From: Tessaracoccus oleiagri
GTDB taxonomy: Bacteria; Actinomycetota; Actinomycetes; Propionibacteriales; Propionibacteriaceae
Reading direction: 5' to 3'
Assembly (NCBI RefSeq): GCF_900103275.1
Contig: NZ_FNGP01000001.1
Span: 62,001 to 126,000, forward strand
Length of the DNA: 64,000 nt
The notes under the pieces are model-generated. The model was not told the origin of the DNA, made no database searches, and saw only the letters and a program-made list of their open reading frames with translations. Below are positions 22,711-30,815 of this stretch, piece after piece (within the stretch, counting starts at the first letter, position 1; each line of letters begins with the position of its first letter). The position numbers and the translations under genes are program-made.

Positions 22711-23608
22711 GCATTCCCCCGAAGAACAGGTTGCCGAAGTAGGTGAACAGGATCGCCGCGAACCCGAGCACGAGCAGCCACGCCGAGCGGGTGCCGGTCC
22801 AGCCACGCGTCACGCGCGCATGCAGGTAGCCCCCGTAGACGAGCCACGTCACGAGCGCGGCCGTCTCCTTCGGGTCCCAGCTCCAGTAGCGGCCCCAGGC
22901 GATGTTCGCCCAGATGGCGCCGAGCACGATCATGATGGTCAGCAGCGGGAAGGTGGCGACGACCGAGGCGTAGCCGATCTCGTCGAGCTTCTCCTGCTTC
23001 GGCCACCCGCGCCAGCCCACCCTCGGCGCCAGCAGGTACATCGCGGCGGCCCCGAAGCCGACGGCTGCAGCCCCGTACGCCAGCGCGGCGGTGAACACGT
23101 GGAGGGTCAGCAGTGGGCTGTTCTGGAGCGCCGGGACGAGCGGCGCGGCCTCGTAGGAGAGCGTCGTGGCGTAGACGAGCATCCCGAGGATCACCGGCAG
23201 CACCGCCAGCGCGAGCGTCCGCACCTGGTACCGCCACTCCACCAGCACATGCGCGAGGATCATCCCCCAAGCGAACGACACCGCGAACTCGTAGTGATTC
23301 GCGAAGGGCGCGTGGCCCGTCGACATCGCGCGCACCACCAACGAGGCGGTGAGCGCCAGCAGCGAGACCCTCGCGAGCGTCGACGCGAACCAGACCAGGT
23401 CACGGCGGGATTGGGGCCGTGCGAGGCCGGGCACAGACTGGGAGGCGGTGCCCCGCGACGCCCCCTCCGCCCCAACGGCGATAGCGGCCGTCACGCGTGC
23501 CGCGGCCGGGGTACGTCGCACGAGGAGGAAGGCCGCCACGTACCCGACGAAGGAGAACGTGATGAGCACCGTGGTGGCGATGAGCAACAGCTGCGCGGTC
23601 TCGAGCAT
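22697..23608 (-). CDS. ccsB: Cytochrome c biogenesis protein CcsB/CcsA (heme channel)
   Basis: This 303-residue polytopic membrane protein has about eight spans and is the heme-handling half of the System II cytochrome c synthetase. The tryptophan-rich WWD-type loop is present as WGRYWSWDPKETAALVTWL, with histidines in loops (HYEFAVSFAWG, LHVFTAALAYG, YLHARVTRGW) that ligate heme. The length is normal. It follows resB by 11 bases on the minus strand. Together CcsB and ResB attach heme to the five-heme NrfA and four-heme NrfH made by the same operon. Confidence 0.92.
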   Translation of the reverse strand: MLETAQLLLIATTVLITFSFVGYVAAFLLVRRTPAAARVTAAIAVGAEGASRGTASQSVPGLARPQSRRDLVWFASTLARVSLLALTASLVVRAMSTGHAPFANHYEFAVSFAWGMILAHVLVEWRYQVRTLALAVLPVILGMLVYATTLSYEAAPLVPALQNSPLLTLHVFTAALAYGAAAVGFGAAAMYLLAPRVGWRGWPKQEKLDEIGYASVVATFPLLTIMIVLGAIWANIAWGRYWSWDPKETAALVTWLVYGGYLHARVTRGWTGTRSAWLLVLGFAAILFTYFGNLFFGGMHAYA

Positions 23609-23619
23609 GGGGGCCTTCC

Positions 23620-25071
23620 TCAGTCTGCCGGTCGGCGGAGCGCCGATGCGATGGATGTGGAGAGTTCGTGGAAGTTGCGGCTGCGGATGGAGTCGGGCCG
23701 ATCCGTGGTGGCGATCTGTACGCAGGAGCCGGTGGGCGTCGGCGTCACGCGGACCCACTGCCGGCGGTGCCGGAGGCCCAGCGTCACGGTCACGCCGACC
23801 ACCAGCAGTGTGCAACCCAGCCACACCACCCAGGACCCGGGATCCCGCTTCACGATGAGGCTCGTGTACTTCTGCTCGCGCAGGAAGGAGACACTGAGAT
23901 CACCCACCGACGCGGCAGCGCCCGCGTCGACCGTCGCGACGCCGAGCGGCTCGCGCGACGCGACCGGGTACACCTCGAACCGGACCTGACCCGCGCTGAG
24001 ACCGGGCGTCGTGCTGCCAGAGGCGTTGCTGATGACGAAGAGCTCGAGGCCGAGTTCGTGGAACACCTCGACGCCGTACTGGAGGCGCTGGTCGGGGGTG
24101 CGCCACGCCAGCGGCACGCCCCCGTCCAGGAGCACGTCACCGTCGGGGCCCGTCACCCGCACGACCGCGGCGACGCCGAAGGACGCCTGGTGGAAGTAGA
24201 CGCCGTCGATGATGAGTGGCTCGTTGACGCGCACGTCCTGGCGGGCGACCTCGTCCCCGTCCCGGCGGAGGATCAGGTCGGTGACGTAGTCGATGGGGGT
24301 TCCCGTGGCCTCGTCGTAGGCGTCGGCGAACGATGCCGCCTCAGCGGTGAGCCCCGTCCCATTGCCCACCTCACGGGGAATCCCGACGGTGAGGTCGAAA
24401 TTGTCGACGCGGAAGCCGGCGACCGCGCTCACGAGGAACCCGGCCATGATCACCACGTAGCCGGTGTGCGAGACGGCCGTGCCCAGCGGCGCCCAGTGGA
24501 ACCGGTCGGAATAGATCGTCGTCCCATCGGCGTCGCGGATGACGCGGTAGCGGCGTCGCGCTATCACCGCGGCGACTTCATCCACAGTCCTGTCGACGTC
24601 CAGGGGCGAGTCGTGTTGTGCGTGGAGCTTCGTGTGCTCGAAGAACCTGGCGCTCACGCTCGTGCGCGGACGGAAGCCCTGCCGGTACACCGTGGGGAGG
24701 CGGTGGGTGGTGCAGGCCACGATGGACAAGGCCAACAAGGCGGAGACCGTGAGGAACAGCGGCGAGGAGAAGATGTGGAACACGCCGATGGCGTGGGCGA
24801 TGTCGGTCCAGCCGCCGAACACGGGACGCACCTCGTCGAGCCACGCCGCGCTGGCGGCAGGGTCGAGACGGACCGAAGCCGGCATCTGCCGCGCGAGGGC
24901 GCCGACGAGCGCGAGCAGCCCGGTGGCGAGGATCAGGAACAGGCCGACCTTCTTGTTGTGCAGGAACGCGTAGGCCCTGCGGAACACCGACCTCCCCGAG
25001 ACGCGGATCGGCGCGTTGAACCCGTCGACGGGTTCGACGGGTTCGACGGCGGACGGCGAGGGCTTCAGCAC
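23620..25071 (-). CDS. resB: Cytochrome c biogenesis protein ResB
   Basis: This 483-residue membrane protein is the second half of the System II cytochrome c synthetase. Three spans lie in the first half (near residues 40-60, 95-115 and 200-220). A large external beta-rich domain (residues about 225-420) and a final span near residue 440 follow. The GTG at 25071 is chosen because it lies two bases after the stop of the upstream TPR gene with GGAGG just ahead. The histidine in VSHTGYVVIMAGFL is the expected heme-path residue. Operon context is nrfH-nrfA-TPR-resB-ccsB-resA. Confidence 0.92.
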   Translation of the reverse strand: MLKPSPSAVEPVEPVDGFNAPIRVSGRSVFRRAYAFLHNKKVGLFLILATGLLALVGALARQMPASVRLDPAASAAWLDEVRPVFGGWTDIAHAIGVFHIFSSPLFLTVSALLALSIVACTTHRLPTVYRQGFRPRTSVSARFFEHTKLHAQHDSPLDVDRTVDEVAAVIARRRYRVIRDADGTTIYSDRFHWAPLGTAVSHTGYVVIMAGFLVSAVAGFRVDNFDLTVGIPREVGNGTGLTAEAASFADAYDEATGTPIDYVTDLILRRDGDEVARQDVRVNEPLIIDGVYFHQASFGVAAVVRVTGPDGDVLLDGGVPLAWRTPDQRLQYGVEVFHELGLELFVISNASGSTTPGLSAGQVRFEVYPVASREPLGVATVDAGAAASVGDLSVSFLREQKYTSLIVKRDPGSWVVWLGCTLLVVGVTVTLGLRHRRQWVRVTPTPTGSCVQIATTDRPDSIRSRNFHELSTSIASALRRPAD

Positions 25072-25073
25072 GG

Positions 25074-25709
25074 TCAGCCTCCCTCGACCGGGAGTGCGTC
25101 GATGTGGGACCGCGCTGTCGCGGCCAGTTCGGAGTCGGGCGCGACAGAGATGAGCGTCACCCACATCTCCTTGGCCTTCTCGTTCTGCGCCGGCTCCATG
25201 CCCAAGTAGGCGAAGCCGAGGTTGAAGTACGGTTCCGGTTGGCCGGGGTGCGCCTGGACCGCCCGGAGCCACGTGGCCTCCGCCGCCTCCACGTCGCCCA
25301 TGTTGAACTGGATGACTCCGAGCGCGAGGAGCGCGTCGAGGTCCGTGGGCGCCTGCTCGAGGACGCGCTGGTGGTAGTCGGCGGACTCGTTCCAGAGGCC
25401 GGCGTCGTTGTAGAGCCTGGCGAGCTCACGCTTCGCTGAGAGGTCGTCCGGGTCCTCCGCGAGGGCGGCTTCCAGGACGGCGACGCGCTCCTCGTCGAGG
25501 CCGGAGAAACCGGCGGCGGCCACCGGCGCGTCCCCCTGTGGGGCCGGGCCCGCGGAGGGAGCGTCCGGTTGGCCCCACTGCTGCACGAGGAGCACGATCG
25601 CCGCAGCCAGGGCCGCAACGAGCACCTTGTTGATGCCGCGAGCCGTGGAATTGACCTCGGGTCGGGACCCCGCGGCGGTCGCCGCACCCCGCGCTGCGCG
25701 GCGCGCCAT
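25074..25709 (-). CDS. TPR-repeat membrane protein, CcmH/CycH-like
   Basis: This 211-residue protein has one N-terminal span (residues about 22-40, VLVAALAAAIVLLVQQW) and then about three tetratricopeptide repeats (SAKRELARLYNDAGLWNESA, LDALLALGVIQFNMGDVEAA, EPYFNLGFAYLG). It resembles the TPR part of CcmI/CycH, an apocytochrome chaperone. Its place between nrfA and resB, with ATGA overlap to nrfA, argues for presenting apo-NrfA to the CcsB-ResB synthetase. This role is inferred, since System II normally lacks such a subunit. Confidence 0.75.
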   Translation of the reverse strand: MARRAARGAATAAGSRPEVNSTARGINKVLVAALAAAIVLLVQQWGQPDAPSAGPAPQGDAPVAAAGFSGLDEERVAVLEAALAEDPDDLSAKRELARLYNDAGLWNESADYHQRVLEQAPTDLDALLALGVIQFNMGDVEAAEATWLRAVQAHPGQPEPYFNLGFAYLGMEPAQNEKAKEMWVTLISVAPDSELAATARSHIDALPVEGG

Positions 25710-27163
25710 CAGTTCTGCCCGCTCGCCGAGACGGGTCCCACGTCGATGCCCCTCAGCGCGAGTTGGCCCTTGCGCGCGTAGTCGGTCGCCTGGTTGAGGG
25801 TGGCGATCTGGTACGCCGGCGCGTGGAAGCCGTGCGAGTTCTCGGAGACGTTCATGTCGACGAGGAACGACGCCCACCGCTGGAAGTCCCGCGCCTTCGT
25901 CAGGTCCTCCGGCGACGCCGAGCCCTGGTTCGCCTCGATGTCCTTGATCAGGGCGTCGAGCGCGTCGAAGGCGATGTCGACCGACCCTTGCCAGCGCTCC
26001 TGGATCGTGTCGACCCTCTGGCTCATCTCCTCCGCCGTCGAGTGGTGGCAGGTGAGGCACGTGCCGTTGATGGATGCCTCGTCGCGCATGGGACTCGCGA
26101 TCTGGTGGTCGGTGATCTTCGCCGCGCCCTCACGCTTGTAGGGCATGTGGCAGTCGGCACAGGTGACGCCGTTGTCCGCATGGATGCCCTGGGACCACGT
26201 CTCGAAATCGGGGTGCTGCGCCTTGATCACGTTGGACCCGGTGAGTGTGTGCTCGAAGTCGGTCCACCCGATCTCGTCGTAGAACTGGATCGCGTCCTCG
26301 GCGGTGAAGCCGTACGTCCATGGGAACGTCAGCGTCTTCTCCTCGCCCCTGAAGTAGTACTCGACGTGGCACTGCGCGCAGGCGTACGAGCGCATCTCCT
26401 GCCTGGTGGCGTCGGTGTTGACGTCGTAGCCCTTGATGCCCTCGACGTTCTCCTTGTAACGGGCGATGCCCTCGATGAACGCCGGGCGGGTGATGCGGAG
26501 TTCCATCGTCTCCGGTGCGTGGCAGTCGATGCACGCGATCGGACCGCCTGCGTGCTCCACCGCTTCGTTGTACGGCAGCTTGTTCATCTCCGCCCAGCCC
26601 GCCTCACGGTCCCCGTCGCCCAGCGAGTCAAGGATCTGCGGCAGCGACGCGTGGCAGTTCAGGCAGGCACCCGGCTGCTTGAACTGCGTCATGCGCCGGG
26701 TCAGCTGCTGGTCCTCAAGCATGTACTCGTGCCCGCGCGGCATCCGGTAGTCCTCGGAGAACGCGTACCCCTGCCACATGGTCACCAGCCGGGCGTCGTT
26801 CTCCAGCTTGCTGACGGCGACGCGGGTGCGCGGGTCGTCGTCGGTGGCCTCGCGTGCGATGGTCCTCGTCTCATCCATCTCCGACGTCGCGAGGTGGCCC
26901 TCGTACTGGCGCGGGAAGTTCTGCCCCCACACGGCAGGGTCGTAGGTGGTGTCGTCGACCTCGACCACCTGGGTGAACGGCGCGAGCGCCTCCTGCTTGT
27001 GCTCGAAGATGGTGGTCAGCAGCCAGGTCAGACCCGCCGCTCCGATCGCGACCGCGATCAGCACCACGACGGGCACCCAGCGCGCGCGGGGCCCGACCCA
27101 CATGCGCCTCTGTCCGCCATGGGGCGGAGGGGAGGGTTCGGGGTCCGGTGCGTGCTCCATCAT
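25709..27163 (-). CDS. nrfA: Ammonia-forming cytochrome c nitrite reductase NrfA
   Basis: This 484-residue pentaheme enzyme reduces nitrite to ammonia with six electrons on the outer face of the membrane. An N-terminal span (residues about 30-50) anchors it. Five heme sites are CLNCH, CIDCH, CAQCH, CADCH and CLTCH in order. The active-site tyrosine in CHVEYYF and histidine in GIHADNGVTC are kept. The first site, which ligates the catalytic heme, is CXXCH rather than the usual CXXCK, so this is the histidine-ligated NrfA variant. The start is the first of two ATGs at 27163, eight bases after AGAGG; the GTG at 27172 is less likely. Confidence 0.95.
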   Translation of the reverse strand: MMEHAPDPEPSPPPHGGQRRMWVGPRARWVPVVVLIAVAIGAAGLTWLLTTIFEHKQEALAPFTQVVEVDDTTYDPAVWGQNFPRQYEGHLATSEMDETRTIAREATDDDPRTRVAVSKLENDARLVTMWQGYAFSEDYRMPRGHEYMLEDQQLTRRMTQFKQPGACLNCHASLPQILDSLGDGDREAGWAEMNKLPYNEAVEHAGGPIACIDCHAPETMELRITRPAFIEGIARYKENVEGIKGYDVNTDATRQEMRSYACAQCHVEYYFRGEEKTLTFPWTYGFTAEDAIQFYDEIGWTDFEHTLTGSNVIKAQHPDFETWSQGIHADNGVTCADCHMPYKREGAAKITDHQIASPMRDEASINGTCLTCHHSTAEEMSQRVDTIQERWQGSVDIAFDALDALIKDIEANQGSASPEDLTKARDFQRWASFLVDMNVSENSHGFHAPAYQIATLNQATDYARKGQLALRGIDVGPVSASGQN

Positions 27164-27168
27164 TGTTC

Positions 27169-27666
27169 TCACCTCTTGTGGCCGACGCCGTCATGGCAGC
27201 GAATGCAGGAGAGGGTCTCGCCCTGGTAGGCGGACCCGTGGACGATGGGGTCGACCATCGTTTGGTGGCAGTAGAGGCAGGCCGCCTCCGTCACGTCGCG
27301 GTTGTGCGGCCGGATCACGATGTTCTCCGGGTAGTTCTGCAGGGTGAACTTCAGGGAGTGCATGAAGCCGTTCTCGGCCTTGTTGACGTACTTGCTGACG
27401 AGGTTGTCGTGCGGGGCGTGGCAGTCGTTGCACGTGGCGACGTCCCGGTGCGAACCGGTCAGCCACCCGTCGTACTGCTCCTGCATCGCGTGGCAACTGG
27501 CACAGGTCTCCGGTTCGTTCCCGAAGTAACTCGTGATGCCGGCGTAGTAGAAGGTGAAGGTGGCGACCCCGATGATGACCCCGATGAGCGCGGCGAGGGC
27601 GATGCCCATCCAACCGGTGAAGGCGTGTGTGAAGTCGTGCCACAACCGCGTGATCAGTCGACGCAT
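27169..27666 (-). CDS. nrfH: NrfH, membrane tetraheme quinol dehydrogenase
   Basis: This 165-residue cytochrome of the NapC/NirT family passes electrons from menaquinol to NrfA. One span (residues about 18-42, GIALAALIGVIIGVATFTFYY) is followed by four heme motifs: CASCH, CNDCH, CLYCH and CIRCH. The first is followed by AMQEQ, giving the Met close to heme 1 that is characteristic of NrfH. The start is the ATG at 27666 behind GAGGGAC. Its stop lies five bases before the nrfA start. It is the first gene of the operon. Confidence 0.93.
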   Translation of the reverse strand: MRRLITRLWHDFTHAFTGWMGIALAALIGVIIGVATFTFYYAGITSYFGNEPETCASCHAMQEQYDGWLTGSHRDVATCNDCHAPHDNLVSKYVNKAENGFMHSLKFTLQNYPENIVIRPHNRDVTEAACLYCHQTMVDPIVHGSAYQGETLSCIRCHDGVGHKR

Positions 27667-27830
27667 GTCCCTCACCTCACTGTCGAACGCCGCCCATCGT
27701 TGCACTACGCCTAGTAGTAGTTACGTGTCATGAGCCTATGCGAAAGCTGTTTGTGTCGGGTGGGTTTACGCGAAAACCGAGCGTGTGACCGGCGCGGGAG
27801 TGGCGCTCGGCGCCCCGGTAGGGTGGCGGC
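27667..27830. promoter_or_regulatory. Divergent promoter region of nrfHA and the phosphatase
   Basis: This spacer between nrfH and the plus-strand phosphatase gene must hold the nrf promoter. It contains CTAGTAGTAGTTACGT near 27710, an AT-richer stretch. The ending of that sequence recurs at 61427-61440. No clear FNR or NarL site is visible. Confidence 0.35.
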
Positions 27831-28421
27831 ATGCGCCTGTTCCTCATCCGCCACGGCCAGACCGATTCGAACGTGAACCATCTGCTCGACACCGCGCATC
27901 CGGGGGCTCCGCTCAACGCGACGGGCCACCGGCAGGCCGAGGAACTGGCAAGAACGCTGGCCGACGAGCCCATCCAGGCGGTCTATGCGTCGACCCTCAC
28001 TCGTGCCCAGGAGACGGCGGCACCCCTGGCGGCTGCGCTCGGGCTGGAGGTGGAGGTCCTCGACGGGATCCACGAGATCTCCGCGGGCGCCGAGGAGATG
28101 AACGCCGACTGGAGCGTCTACGTCGGCGTGCTCGAGAGCTGGTCCCCCTCCAACCTCGACGTTGGTATCGACGGCGGCGAGACCGCGCGGGAGTTCATCA
28201 CCCGCTACGGGGAGGCAGTGCAGAAGGTGGAGCAGGCGGGCCACGACGTCGCCGCGCTCGTCAGCCACGGCGCCGCCCTGCGCGTGTTCGCCCTCACCGT
28301 GGCACCACACCTTCCGCGCGCCTCGACCCCGGAGCTGAAGAACACCGAGTGGATCACGCTGGAGGGGTCCTCCGACGACGGATGGCGCGTCGTGCAGTGG
28401 GGGCCGAACACCTTCGGCTGA
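27831..28421 (+). CDS. Histidine phosphatase family protein
   Basis: This 196-residue member of the phosphoglycerate-mutase-like phosphatases forms a phosphohistidine on the H of the N-terminal motif LIRHGQTDSN. The second catalytic arginine lies in ASTLTRAQETA, and the late histidine in LVSHGAALRVF. The length fits a small-molecule phosphatase (cobalamin- or sugar-phosphate type) rather than a true glycolytic mutase. Context does not give the substrate. It starts at the ATG at 27831 and ends at a strong hairpin shared with iolG. Confidence 0.88.
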   Translation: MRLFLIRHGQTDSNVNHLLDTAHPGAPLNATGHRQAEELARTLADEPIQAVYASTLTRAQETAAPLAAALGLEVEVLDGIHEISAGAEEMNADWSVYVGVLESWSPSNLDVGIDGGETAREFITRYGEAVQKVEQAGHDVAALVSHGAALRVFALTVAPHLPRASTPELKNTEWITLEGSSDDGWRVVQWGPNTFG

Positions 28422-28427
28422 AGGCAA

Positions 28428-28469
28428 CGACGAGGGGGCGCCGCGCAAATGCGCGGCGCCCCCTCGTCG
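28428..28469. terminator. Bidirectional terminator between phosphatase and iolG
   Basis: A perfect 19-base stem, CGACGAGGGGGCGCCGCGC, with its complement at 28451-28469, surrounds the loop AAAT. It lies exactly between two convergent genes and would stop transcription from both sides. Confidence 0.85.
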
Positions 28470-28475
28470 GCCGGT

Positions 28476-29459
28476 TCAGAGGGTGACGGTGCGGCGCTCC
28501 TGCGCGCTCACCGTCGCGGCCTCGGCGATCTCCAGCGCCTTGACGCCGTCGATCACGTTCGGGACCACGGGGCCGTCGGCCTTGACCGCGTCGATGAACG
28601 CGCTCAGCTCGATGCGGTAGGCGTCGACGTAGCGGTCGAGGAAGAAGTCGAGGATCTCGGGACGGGCCTCGGTGGCCTTCGCCGTCGACTTGCGGACCTG
28701 CGTGGCGGTGAGGTTGTCGGCCGACAGGGCGCCCTCGGAGCCGAAGGCCTCCATGCGCTGGTCGTAGCCGTAGACGCAGGTGCGGGAGTTCACGACGGTG
28801 GCGACCCGCCCGTCGGCGCTGCGCAGCATTACCACGGCCTGGTCGAAGTCGCCGGCCTCCTTGATCGCGTCGATGGTGTTGGTGCCGAACGCGGAGACCT
28901 CGACGATGTCGCCGAGGAAGTGGCGGACCATGTCGAAGTCGTGGATCGTCATGTCACGGAAGACGCCGCCGGAGCCCGCGACGTACTGCGCGGGCGGGGC
29001 CGCGGGGTCGCGCGAGAAGAGGGTGAACTGCTGCAGGTCGCCGATCTCCCCGTCCGCGACGCGACGGTGGATGTCGGCGAACGTCGGGTCGAAGCGGCGG
29101 TTGAAGCCCATCATGACCCGCTCGGCCTCGGCGCCGAGCTCCTCCTGGCACCGGCGGGCCTCGTCGAGGTCGAGGGCGACGGGCTTCTCGCACAGGACGC
29201 GCTTGCCGGCCTTGACGGAGCCGAGGATCTGCTCGACGTGCATCTGGGTCGGGGAACCGATGATCACCGCGTCGACGTCGGAGGCGTAGACGTCGTTCAC
29301 GTCCAGCGTGTACGCGACGCCGTAGGCCTCGGCGAGCTTCTTCGCGTTCTCCTCGAACGGGTCGCAGATCAACGCGAGCTCCGCGTCCGGGTGCCCGGCA
29401 ACTGCCCTGGCGTGCACCTGGCCGATGCGGCCCGCTCCGATGACGGCGAAACGAATCAT
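28476..29459 (-). CDS. iolG: Inositol 2-dehydrogenase
   Basis: This 327-residue NAD-dependent dehydrogenase of the GFO/IDH/MocA family oxidises myo-inositol to scyllo-inosose, the first step of inositol breakdown. The Rossmann motif is GAGRIGQVHA at the N terminus. The catalytic EKP motif is CEKPVALDLDEA, and D/H residues of the active site are in DMTIHDFDMVRHFLG. The length is normal. The start is the ATG at 29459, behind GGAGGACAAGTC. It is divergent from iolE. Candidate GntR operators at 29501 and 29590 lie between the two. Confidence 0.92.
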   Translation of the reverse strand: MIRFAVIGAGRIGQVHARAVAGHPDAELALICDPFEENAKKLAEAYGVAYTLDVNDVYASDVDAVIIGSPTQMHVEQILGSVKAGKRVLCEKPVALDLDEARRCQEELGAEAERVMMGFNRRFDPTFADIHRRVADGEIGDLQQFTLFSRDPAAPPAQYVAGSGGVFRDMTIHDFDMVRHFLGDIVEVSAFGTNTIDAIKEAGDFDQAVVMLRSADGRVATVVNSRTCVYGYDQRMEAFGSEGALSADNLTATQVRKSTAKATEARPEILDFFLDRYVDAYRIELSAFIDAVKADGPVVPNVIDGVKALEIAEAATVSAQERRTVTL

Positions 29460-29500
29460 GACTTGTCCTCCGGGGTCGGGACGCTCCAGCGCGCCCATCT

Positions 29501-29517
29501 ATGTCAGCACAAAGAAG
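29501..29517. promoter_or_regulatory. Degenerate inositol-regulator operator upstream of iolG
   Basis: ATGTCAGCACAAAGAAG resembles the operator at 36152-36168 (ATGTCAAGACAAAGTCT), sharing ATGTCA and ACAAAG with the same spacing. It lies 42-58 bases upstream of the iolG start. Confidence 0.45.
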
Positions 29518-29589
29518 CATAATGGATGCCGGCTCGAAGCACACCACCGGGACTCGGAAATTCAACCGGGGTCCGCTTCGTGTCGCAGC

Positions 29590-29605
29590 CTTTGATAGGA
29601 CATAA
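29590..29605. promoter_or_regulatory. Degenerate inositol-regulator operator upstream of iolE
   Basis: CTTTGATAGGACATAA keeps about 10 of 14 informative positions of CTTTGTC-NN-GACAAAG. CATAAT at its end can act as a -10 box for iolE, so bound repressor would block the promoter. Confidence 0.4.
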
Positions 29606-29642
29606 TGAGTCGCACGTGCCACACCACAAAGGAGTAGGTCTT

Positions 29643-30506
29643 ATGAAGATCGCCGGTGCCCCCATCAGCTGGGGTGTTTGCGAGGTACCGAACTGGGGCT
29701 ACCAGATGTCCCCCGATCGCGTCCTGCAGGAGATGAAGGAAATCGGCCTCACCGCCACCGAGTTCGGCCCCCAGGGCTGGCTGCCCACCGAACCCACCGC
29801 CCGCGCGGAGGCCGTGAGCAAGTTCGGGCTCAAGCCCGTCGGCTCCTTCTTCCTCGCCGTGATGCACGACCCCGAGGTCGACCCGATCCCCGCGGTCGAG
29901 GACGAACTGAAGGCGTTCGAGGTCGCCGGGGGTGAGTTCCTCGTCCTGGCCGCCGACTCCGGCCGTGACGGCTACGACGACCGCCCCGAGCTCGACGAGC
30001 AGGGCTGGGACACGCTGTTCGCCAACCTCAGCCGCATCACCGAGGTCGCCGCCGCCAAGGGCGTCACCGCAGTCCTCCACCCCCACTGGGGCACCATGGT
30101 GCAGAACGTCGACGAGGTCGAGCGCGTCCTCGACAACTCAACCGTCGGTCTCTGCCTCGACACCGGCCACCTGACCGCCGGCGGCGCCGACGTCGTCGCG
30201 CTCGTCAAGAAGTACGCCGACCGCGTCGGCATCGTCCACGCCAAGGACGTCCGCAAGGACCTCGCCGAGAAGCTGCTCCCCGGCGAACTGAACTGGTCCG
30301 AGGCCATCAAGTCCGGCGTCTTCACCCCCATCGGTGAGGGCGACATCGACTTCCCCACCATCGTGAAGCTCCTCGACGAGGCCGGCTTCGACGGCTACTG
30401 GGTGCTCGAGCAGGACATCATGCTCGACGAGGAGCCCCCCGCCGACGGCGGCCCGGTCTCCAACGCCGAGAAGTCCTTCAAGGCCCTCCAGGCACTGGCC
30501 AACTGA
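29643..30506 (+). CDS. iolE: Inosose dehydratase
   Basis: This 287-residue TIM-barrel enzyme of the xylose isomerase-like superfamily dehydrates scyllo-inosose to the trihydroxycyclohexane dione, the second step of inositol catabolism. The family start KIAGAPISWGVCEVP is clear. Metal-binding positions appear in VLHPHWGTMV, LCLDTGHLTAGG, VGIVHAKDV and the final glutamate in WVLEQDIM. The start is the ATG at 29643 behind AAAGGAG. A strong terminator follows. Confidence 0.92.
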   Translation: MKIAGAPISWGVCEVPNWGYQMSPDRVLQEMKEIGLTATEFGPQGWLPTEPTARAEAVSKFGLKPVGSFFLAVMHDPEVDPIPAVEDELKAFEVAGGEFLVLAADSGRDGYDDRPELDEQGWDTLFANLSRITEVAAAKGVTAVLHPHWGTMVQNVDEVERVLDNSTVGLCLDTGHLTAGGADVVALVKKYADRVGIVHAKDVRKDLAEKLLPGELNWSEAIKSGVFTPIGEGDIDFPTIVKLLDEAGFDGYWVLEQDIMLDEEPPADGGPVSNAEKSFKALQALAN

Positions 30507-30521
30507 CCACTGAGACCGACG

Positions 30522-30554
30522 AAGGCCGCCGCGACGTTGTGTCGCGGCGGCCTT
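30522..30554 (+). terminator. Terminator of iolE
   Basis: AAGGCCGCCGCGAC (30522-30535) and GTCGCGGCGGCCTT (30541-30554) form a perfect 14-base stem with a five-base loop, followed by TTCTC. Confidence 0.85.
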
Positions 30555-30573
30555 TTCTCGCATCCGGGGCTGG

Positions 30574-30674
30574 GTTTACCTGTCTGCGTTCGATTTACCT
30601 GCCGGACCCGGCAGGTTTTCCGAAATCTGGCGGGTGCCTCGGTTTACCTGCCCGATCCGGCAGGTGAACCGAGG
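30574..30674. repeat. Cluster of TTTACCTG palindromes
   Basis: TTTACCTG occurs at about 30575, 30594 and 30643. The second copy heads the perfect hairpin CCTGCCGGACCCGGCAGG (30598-30615). The third heads a 38-base near-perfect palindrome at 30637-30674, whose arms start CCTCGGTT and end AACCGAGG. It is REP-like intergenic sequence between convergent genes. Confidence 0.6.
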
Positions 30675-30720
30675 CCAAGTCCAACTCCGGTGATTTCGAC
30701 CGGCGCTCGCTGCGCTCGCT

Positions 30721-30810
30721 GGCTCAATCATCATGGGTCAGCAACCGGCGCTCGCTGGCTCAATCATCATGGGTCAGCAACCGGCGCTCGCTGGCTCAAT
30801 CAACCGGGCC
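30721..30810. repeat. 36-base tandem repeat, two and a half copies
   Basis: The unit starting GGCTCAATCATCATGGGTCA is repeated exactly at 30721-30756 and 30757-30792, and a partial third begins at 30793. The region lies just beyond the 3' end of iolA. There are no spacers, so it is not a CRISPR array. Confidence 0.8.
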
Positions 30811-30815
30811 GGAGA

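Noticed and set aside
30721-30810. CRISPR array
   Set aside because: The 36-base units are directly adjacent with no spacers, and no cas genes are present.
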